Shown here in pieces: positions 45,846-51,396 of a stretch of DNA of 51,396 nucleotides. The notes beneath the pieces are model-generated. The model searched no databases and was not told where the DNA came from. It worked only from the letters and a program-made list of their open reading frames with translations. The position numbers were made by a program, and so were the translations under genes. Within the stretch, counting starts at the first letter, position 1; every line of letters starts with the position of its first letter. Origin of the DNA: Lactobacillus taiwanensis DSM 21401 (GTDB lineage: Bacteria; Bacillota; Bacilli; Lactobacillales; Lactobacillaceae); NCBI RefSeq assembly GCF_001436695.1, contig NZ_AYZG01000023.1, positions 1 through 51,396 of the forward strand, given 5' to 3'.

Positions 45846-47495
45846 TTAACTTTTATCAGTTGAAATCTCATTGTTTTCATCTGCTTTAACAACGTCATCA
45901 GAAACTTGTTCATTTGGCTTATATGGGCGCTTAATTGGCATACCCATTGGATTTTGATCTTTAGACATAACAGTTGTTGGAACGTTTGATAAAGCCTTTC
46001 CAGGTTTCTTAAGTCCTTCAATTTCCCAAGTAAACGGAGCAAATTTATTGTTCGGATTTACCCACTCTGGGTGTTTCTTAGAAAGTTGATATAAGACAAA
46101 ACAAACGATTAAAACGACAGCGACTAAAGCTAAAATAACAGAAATATAAACTGTTGATGAACCAACTTCTGATTTAACTTGTGCTGGAGGATAGATAGCA
46201 AGAACAATCCCGAAAACGGATGAAATTATACCTACTCCTGCGACAAGCCAAGCACCAAAACTACCACCGGGAACTTTAAATGAACGAGGACGGTTAGGTT
46301 GGTCATAACGTAAACGCAAGAAAGCTGTAAACATTAAAATGTAATAAAACATGTACAGAACAGTGATTGTTTGAGTAACTAGAATAACAAATCCTTCAAC
46401 ATTTGGAATTAATTTAACTAGATAGGCAACAATCGTCATTCCAGCGATTTGCGTATACATTAAATGTGCAGGCATGTTATGTTTATTGTTTTGTTGGAAC
46501 CAGTGTGGTAAAAATCCACTTCCTCCAACTTGGCCTAACATAAATGAAGGACCTGCCATATTAGTTACAACCATCGCAATAGTATTGAATAGTAAGGCCC
46601 AAACAAGAACCATGTACAACCAAGGCATACCAATTGTTGATCCTAAAACCCTGAATACAGAGTAGAGAGTGTATAAAACATTAATTTGTTTTTCAGGAAT
46701 AATCATTGCAATGATTACAGTACCAACAACAAAGATTAAGAAAGCAAGAATAATTGAGATAAACATTGCTTTAGTGAAATCTTTTTCAGGATGCTTCAAT
46801 TGCTTAATGTGAGCGGCGTTAGTATCAATACCGGTGTATGAGAAGAATACTCCGGCAGCTAATGCTAATGTACTCATTCCATTCCACTTAGGAATTAATC
46901 CCTTCGGTGTCATTGGAATAACAGGTTGATGCCCCTGAGCTACCCAAACAATAGCTAAAATAATCATAACGGCTAAAGGAATAAGACTTCCGATAATAAC
47001 ACCGTATTTAGCGATGTTAGAAAAGGCCTTAACACCTTTAGTAGCTAAATAAGTAAGGATCCAATAGAAAATGACCCAACCTGTCATGATCAGCAATTCG
47101 TGTTGTGGTGCTTGAGCGAATTTTACAGCCGCATCATAGTTTGGTGTATAAAACATGATGGTTGCTGTAAAGCTTGGCATCCCCATCCCAAAGTTCAAAA
47201 TTAATTGGAACCACAGGATAAGTAAACAGGTTAGTCCCCAGCCTTTACCTAAACCTTCACCAACCCAGCGGAAAATTCCTCCGCGGTTACTCCAACCAGA
47301 AGCTAGTTCAGCCGCAACTAAAGCAGTTGGGATGAAGAAACAAATAGCTCCGATTGCGAAGTACGTTACTGATGCAAGTCCATAGAATGATTGCTGAACA
47401 TCGTTTGCGATTCCGGCAACTATGGAAACATTCATCATTGTTAGGGCAAGGATAGATATATAGGTCTTTTTCTGTTGAGTTTTATTGTCTTCCAT
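45846..47495 (-). CDS. APC permease, glutamate/GABA antiporter-like (copy A)
   Basis: About 549 residues; same family, same 12-helix plan and same tail as copy B. ATG 47495 is preferred; AAGGAG lies 11 nt upstream and the GTG at 47507 is too close to it. First gene of module A, with a 500-nt upstream region that holds a long hairpin. Ends 34 nt before the C1 peptidase start. Confidence 0.87.
   Translation of the reverse strand: MEDNKTQQKKTYISILALTMMNVSIVAGIANDVQQSFYGLASVTYFAIGAICFFIPTALVAAELASGWSNRGGIFRWVGEGLGKGWGLTCLLILWFQLILNFGMGMPSFTATIMFYTPNYDAAVKFAQAPQHELLIMTGWVIFYWILTYLATKGVKAFSNIAKYGVIIGSLIPLAVMIILAIVWVAQGHQPVIPMTPKGLIPKWNGMSTLALAAGVFFSYTGIDTNAAHIKQLKHPEKDFTKAMFISIILAFLIFVVGTVIIAMIIPEKQINVLYTLYSVFRVLGSTIGMPWLYMVLVWALLFNTIAMVVTNMAGPSFMLGQVGGSGFLPHWFQQNNKHNMPAHLMYTQIAGMTIVAYLVKLIPNVEGFVILVTQTITVLYMFYYILMFTAFLRLRYDQPNRPRSFKVPGGSFGAWLVAGVGIISSVFGIVLAIYPPAQVKSEVGSSTVYISVILALVAVVLIVCFVLYQLSKKHPEWVNPNNKFAPFTWEIEGLKKPGKALSNVPTTVMSKDQNPMGMPIKRPYKPNEQVSDDVVKADENNEISTDKS
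45926..46034. repeat. 109-nt identical repeat, copy A
   Basis: Partner of 41368-41476; first mismatches flank both ends (third-position T/C at 41477/46035). Confidence 0.9.
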
Positions 47496-47552
47496 GAAAA
47501 TACCCACTCCTTCTAAAAAGGCAAAAGAAACTAACTAAAAAGATGGTAGGCT

Positions 47553-47606
47553 TGTGAATCTCTTTCATTAGCAACATCTGTTATTAATGAAAGAGATTAG
47601 TTCACA
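47553..47606 (-). promoter_or_regulatory. Long hairpin in the leader of module A
   Basis: TGTGAATCTCTTTCATTA (47553-47570) pairs with 47585-47606 over 18 bp with one 4-nt bulge. It lies about 60 nt upstream of the permease start. No T run follows directly, so it may be a processing, stability or attenuation element. Farther upstream, ACTTGCAAGT (47660-47669) is a perfect palindrome. From 47670 to 47897 I see nothing coding. Confidence 0.5.
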
Positions 47607-47897
47607 TGAGTTTTCATCAAAATAGAAAGTTAATAAAACAAATAGATATTTATATAACGACTTGCAAGTTAAAATAATAATTATCTATTCGTCTCTTAGG
47701 TTAGAAGTTAGAAATAAAAAAAGCAAATGAAAAGACTTATAGTGTTATTTAAATAAGTAGCTATAATTATATATACATGCAATTATAAGAAAACATTACC
47801 GTATTACATCATATATTAATATAGAAGCGGTGTTATAAAATTAAATAAAAGATGAAAAATAACAAGTAATAGATTTTGTAAGCATCAAATTGATACG

Positions 47898-47968
47898 AAA
47901 AAACATACTTCAATTCAAAATAATGTCTTAACTTAATGATAGTATTTTGATATCAAAGTATGTTTTTA
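47898..47968 (-). terminator. Terminator of the decarboxylase-antiporter operon
   Basis: Outer 11-bp stem 47900-47910 with 47956-47966, inner stem TCAAAATA/TATTTTGA, and a T run on the minus strand after 47900. Confidence 0.75.
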
Positions 47969-48020
47969 ATTAACTATTTATATGAGTAAGTAGTATTTTT
48001 ATTAAAGTATAAAACTAATA

Positions 48021-49448
48021 TTAGTGCTTAGAAGCGCTATTTTCTTTAGCCATTAAATCTTTAACTTCACTTGTCCATGAATCTTTTCTAATCTTAACGA
48101 ACCAGAATGGTAAAAGTGTTAAGACAATACTGATAATTGCTACAATAATGAAATTGCTTAAAGTACCAACTGCGAAAGTAGCAATTAAAGCAATGATAAT
48201 TGTGGCAATCAATACAATAGAAACAATCCATGCAACAAATGTATTTCCGACTTTAAATGGACGCTTTAAGTCAGGCTTTTGCAATCTTAACTTAATAAAT
48301 CCAATTGCCATAAATACATATACTACACAGTATAGAACTGTCGTAGCATTTACTAATTCTAGAAAGGCAGCGTTGATACCAGGAATTAATAGATATACTA
48401 AAGCAAAGAGGGAAATAATCGTAGCTTGAGTAAGGAGAACGGTATGTGAATCACCAAATTTGTCTGTCTTCCAGAATTTGAATTTTGGTGGATATAATCC
48501 CTTTTGTGCACTTGAAATAATAGTTTTTCCGGGTCCGGATGCCCATGCAGACAATTGAACACTTACCCCAATGAAGACTAGAATACTAAAGATATTAGCA
48601 ATCCAAGATGGTAAGCCCAAAATTTTATCAAAAACAATAACTGGTTGAACGATATTGTTTAAGTCAATTTGTGAAGATGGAACTACCGCACTTTCTAGAA
48701 ATCCATTTACGGTATTTAATAAGAACATGAATACTAAAGTTACCAAAACACCAATTGGGTAGTAAGATACTTTTTTAATTCTAGTAATGTAGACTGAAGA
48801 CATTTCAATTCCCGTAAAAATAAAGATTATAGGGGAGAAGAATTGAAGTGATTTCATATCAGTTGGATCAGGAATTAATTTAGAGGCATTAAAATGTCCT
48901 AAAATAGAAGCTGGTTGAATGCCATTTTTGATTACAGCGCAAATACCAAGAATAGTCATTACAGCTAATGGAATATAGATTCCTAGCCAAGCACCGATTT
49001 GTCCAGTAATCTTAGCCATGTCGAATTTCATATTCAAAAATGTAATAATCCAATACACTACTAAAATAACGATAAGAGTAAATATGTTATTAGTGCCTAG
49101 TTTATCTTGATTAATAGCCGTTGCTAATAATGGAGGTAGTGCGGAAGCGACCATAACCATTCCAGGGAACATTTGTACCCAAAGAAGCCAAGAGGTTGCA
49201 AATCCGAAGCTTGGACCTAATGAATTATTAACCCAAAGCTCAGGACCACCTTTTTCAGGGAAAGTACTACCAAATTCACCGGATATTAAACAAATAGGTA
49301 AAGCGAATAGAAATGTAGCTACTCCCATGTAGAAGAACATTGTCCAGCCACTACCGGCAACATCAGGAATATTACGGATACTTGCGGCTAATGCCACCGT
49401 CATCCCAATGAAGGTCCCTAGACCTACTTTTGAAGTTTGAGTTTTCAT
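48021..49448 (-). CDS. Amino acid/amine antiporter, TyrP-like APC permease
   Basis: 475 residues, 12 helices. The N-terminus (GTFIGMTVALAASIRNIPDV), GEFGSTFPEKGGPELWV and WVQMFPGMVMVAS resemble TyrP of enterococcal tyrosine decarboxylase operons. It would import the amino acid and export the amine, consuming no ATP and building a proton gradient. 19 nt after the decarboxylase stop, so same transcript. Confidence 0.83.
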   Translation of the reverse strand: MKTQTSKVGLGTFIGMTVALAASIRNIPDVAGSGWTMFFYMGVATFLFALPICLISGEFGSTFPEKGGPELWVNNSLGPSFGFATSWLLWVQMFPGMVMVASALPPLLATAINQDKLGTNNIFTLIVILVVYWIITFLNMKFDMAKITGQIGAWLGIYIPLAVMTILGICAVIKNGIQPASILGHFNASKLIPDPTDMKSLQFFSPIIFIFTGIEMSSVYITRIKKVSYYPIGVLVTLVFMFLLNTVNGFLESAVVPSSQIDLNNIVQPVIVFDKILGLPSWIANIFSILVFIGVSVQLSAWASGPGKTIISSAQKGLYPPKFKFWKTDKFGDSHTVLLTQATIISLFALVYLLIPGINAAFLELVNATTVLYCVVYVFMAIGFIKLRLQKPDLKRPFKVGNTFVAWIVSIVLIATIIIALIATFAVGTLSNFIIVAIISIVLTLLPFWFVKIRKDSWTSEVKDLMAKENSASKH

Positions 49449-49467
49449 AACCTATACTTCCTTTAGA

Positions 49468-51306
49468 TTAAAGAATTTCATTTAATTTCTTCTCCATAGA
49501 TTTAGCTATTCCCTTTGAATAGAAGTCAAATAGCTTATTGTCATTTAGATAAGGAGTCATAATAGCGGCACGTAACAAGGTTACAGAACCAACTTTGTTC
49601 CATTCATCTTTGGTAAAGCCCATCTTTTCGATAAATGGAACTGGTGAATCGCCATATGTATCTTTTCTAAAGATAGTGTGGGAGGTAAGGAATCTATTTG
49701 AGTAAACGTGACTATCGTACATTGATGAGAAGTCAAACATTTTTTCGTTTAATTCGTTTGTCTTTTCTAGACTAGTTTCACCATTAATCTTTAATACCCA
49801 ATCAACCATGTTAAAGTCAGGGTTATCTAGTGGATAAACATCAACTTCTTTGCCTTTTACATTAAACTTCAATTTCTTTAAGAAGTTTCTGAATCTTTGA
49901 GCAGCTTCAATAGATGATCCAACTAAACGTCCATATCCTGTTACATTCAATGGAAGAGTACGATGTGCAGCCCAAACGGCAGCTGCAGTAGCACCAGCTT
50001 TCGATCCACCGATAATGTATGAACCTAACATGTCAGGTGCAGAAGCTGTCTTCTTTTCAAATACATATGGAGCAAAGTAAGAAATAACGTTACGCATAGC
50101 TTGATACTTAATGGCGATACCACCTGCTGAATATGGAACATAACCCATCTTGTGTGGATCAACTGTTACTGATTCAGCCTCTTCAATAGCCTTAAAACCA
50201 CGGTAAACATGTTCAGAAATTCTAACTGGGTAATTGAATACATGGTGTTTCTTTAAGAGATCAGCTAATTGATCGTATTCTACAAAGTTTCCATTTTCAT
50301 CCTTGAATAATGCACGACCATAACCACCGTAAGCAGCATCAACGTGAAGATAGAAGTAAACGCCTTGTTTTTCCATTTCTTTACGGAACTTAACGATACG
50401 ATCTACTTCATCAACTTGTCCTTCTTCAGTAGTACCGACAACAGCTACAACACCTAAGATTGGAATCTTCTTTGCAGCAAGATCCTTAATAGTGCTTTCT
50501 AACTTGTCAATATCCATTCTGAAGTCGCTCTTTACAGGAATTTGAATCATTTGATCCAAGCCAACTCCAGAAATATCTAAGGCCTTCAACCAAGAATAGT
50601 GCTTAGTGTAAGGAACAATGAACTTACCTAATTTTTGAATGTTTTTACCACTACGTGAAGAGTGGGCTTTAACTTCATCAATTTGTTCAGGTGTAAGGGT
50701 AGCAAGGATCTTCAAAACGTCTTCAACGGACATGTTGAGCAATTCCCATTCGCTCTTACCCTTTACTTTATCTGGAACAACTTCTTTGAAAGCTAAAGGC
50801 ATAGATTTAAATTGACGAGCGTACCATAAACCTTCAAGGTTAGCCATTGAACCATCATGAGTAATGTGACCCCAGCCATGCTTATAATCAAAAAGCTTAG
50901 CGAAGTCTTCCCCAACTTCTGCTTCCATCTTTGAGGTTGCCATTGAAGATTCCAAAGCAACGTTGTTACTATTCCATAGCATGGCGTAGCAATAAGCTAA
51001 CATTGATGGCATTAAAGTATCTGAGTTCATTTGTCCCCAATAACGACCAGCTGACATCCATGGGATAGTGCCTGGACGTAATCTTTGGTCTAATTCAGTC
51101 AATACTTCATGTTGGCGACGCAATGAATCTTGATATTCTTTCTTTGTTTCGTCATTATCAGTAATGGCAGGAATATCAGAAGGAATATAATTCTTTCTCC
51201 ATCCTAAGTGGTTTTGTACCAATCTAGTCAATTCGTCAAGATAGGTAGACCCATTTTCTGATTTGTCACCAATGAATAGTGATTTATAATTTATATCTTC
51301 ACTCAT
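49468..51306 (-). CDS. Tyrosine decarboxylase-family PLP enzyme
   Basis: 612 residues, group II PLP decarboxylase. It aligns along its length with bacterial TyrDC (FIGDKSENG, HLGWRKNY, AGRYWGQMNSDTLMPSMLAY, GWGHITHDGSMANLEGLWYA, HVDAAYGGYGRA). PLP lysine is in VDPHKMGYVPYSAGG, about residue 385. Tyrosine is the likeliest substrate, but phenylalanine or glutamate cannot be excluded. ATG 51306 follows AAGGAGG; the frame is open 24 codons further without a site. The promoter region lies near the window edge. Role: amine production and acid resistance. Confidence 0.87.
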   Translation of the reverse strand: MSEDINYKSLFIGDKSENGSTYLDELTRLVQNHLGWRKNYIPSDIPAITDNDETKKEYQDSLRRQHEVLTELDQRLRPGTIPWMSAGRYWGQMNSDTLMPSMLAYCYAMLWNSNNVALESSMATSKMEAEVGEDFAKLFDYKHGWGHITHDGSMANLEGLWYARQFKSMPLAFKEVVPDKVKGKSEWELLNMSVEDVLKILATLTPEQIDEVKAHSSRSGKNIQKLGKFIVPYTKHYSWLKALDISGVGLDQMIQIPVKSDFRMDIDKLESTIKDLAAKKIPILGVVAVVGTTEEGQVDEVDRIVKFRKEMEKQGVYFYLHVDAAYGGYGRALFKDENGNFVEYDQLADLLKKHHVFNYPVRISEHVYRGFKAIEEAESVTVDPHKMGYVPYSAGGIAIKYQAMRNVISYFAPYVFEKKTASAPDMLGSYIIGGSKAGATAAAVWAAHRTLPLNVTGYGRLVGSSIEAAQRFRNFLKKLKFNVKGKEVDVYPLDNPDFNMVDWVLKINGETSLEKTNELNEKMFDFSSMYDSHVYSNRFLTSHTIFRKDTYGDSPVPFIEKMGFTKDEWNKVGSVTLLRAAIMTPYLNDNKLFDFYSKGIAKSMEKKLNEIL

Positions 51307-51396
51307 TTTAATAATCCTCCTTTTAAAATAAGTGGCGTTTATTAAATAACGCTGTATTAACCTGACACCTTTTAGCATAATAAAAAAAAAAAAAAA

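Noticed and set aside
45842-46042. Minus-strand 66-codon frame within the permease gene end
   Set aside because: Overlaps the identical tail tract in another frame; composition is that of a shifted reading of the permease.
1-51396. Insertion sequences or prophage
   Set aside because: No transposase, integrase, terminase or capsid-type protein is encoded; the holin is the only phage-like gene.

Overview
The window is a piece of an AT-rich Firmicutes chromosome, most likely a Lactobacillus of the acidophilus/gasseri/johnsonii group. Pointers are an SMK-box (SAM-III) leader on metK, T-box leaders on leuS and argS, a PyrR attenuator on a uracil permease, frequent TTG/GTG starts, class II aldolase, a helveticin J-type bacteriocin and a Lactobacillus-style set of peptidases and amino-acid permeases. 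The species call rests on sequence recognition only.

Layout. 1-0.45 kb: tRNA cluster (Asn, Ser, Glu, Val). 0.5-14.1 kb: mostly housekeeping genes (metK, PAP2 phosphatase, leuS, flippase, a DUF2974 hydrolase, nnrD, D,D-carboxypeptidase, argS, fba). 14.1-15.5 kb: an orphan RelE-like gene, two broken genes and an unlisted 35-codon gene with a long hairpin terminator. 15.7-18.1 kb: small metabolic enzymes. 18.2-21.5 kb: decayed ClC channel, an intact helveticin J homologue, a tag gene split by an amber codon, and a broken auxin-efflux-type transporter. 21.6-26.2 kb: aquaglyceroporin, two tandem 14-TM drug exporters each preceded by a terminator-like hairpin, and an EF-hand protein. 26.3-34.4 kb: a scrap zone of gene fragments (TetR, DUF1906 hydrolase, AraC, GH1, histidine phosphatase, an ATPase stump) interspersed with intact genes (LLH-type holin, Cof phosphatase, uracil permease, a complete copy of the ATPase). 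34.4-38.5 kb: glutaminase, the PTS-dependent dihydroxyacetone kinase operon with a cre-like box, a candidate small RNA and a second PAP2 phosphatase.

38.5-51.3 kb, all on the minus strand, is devoted to amino acids and peptides. A decarboxylase of the tyrosine decarboxylase family is followed by an amino acid/amine antiporter. Downstream come two successive modules, each made of an APC permease, a C1 (PepC-like) peptidase and an Ntn-type hydrolase (C69 in the first, C45 in the second), separated by an internal terminator. The permeases share a 109-nt stretch that is identical base for base and encodes their cytoplasmic tail.

No insertion sequence, CRISPR array, rRNA or replication origin was seen. 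The points most worth a second look are the duplicated permease-peptidase-hydrolase modules, the minus-strand structured RNA at 37.65-37.74 kb, the small gene at 15.4 kb, the two ATPase copies with 10-bp phased upstream repeats, and the paired exporter leaders.
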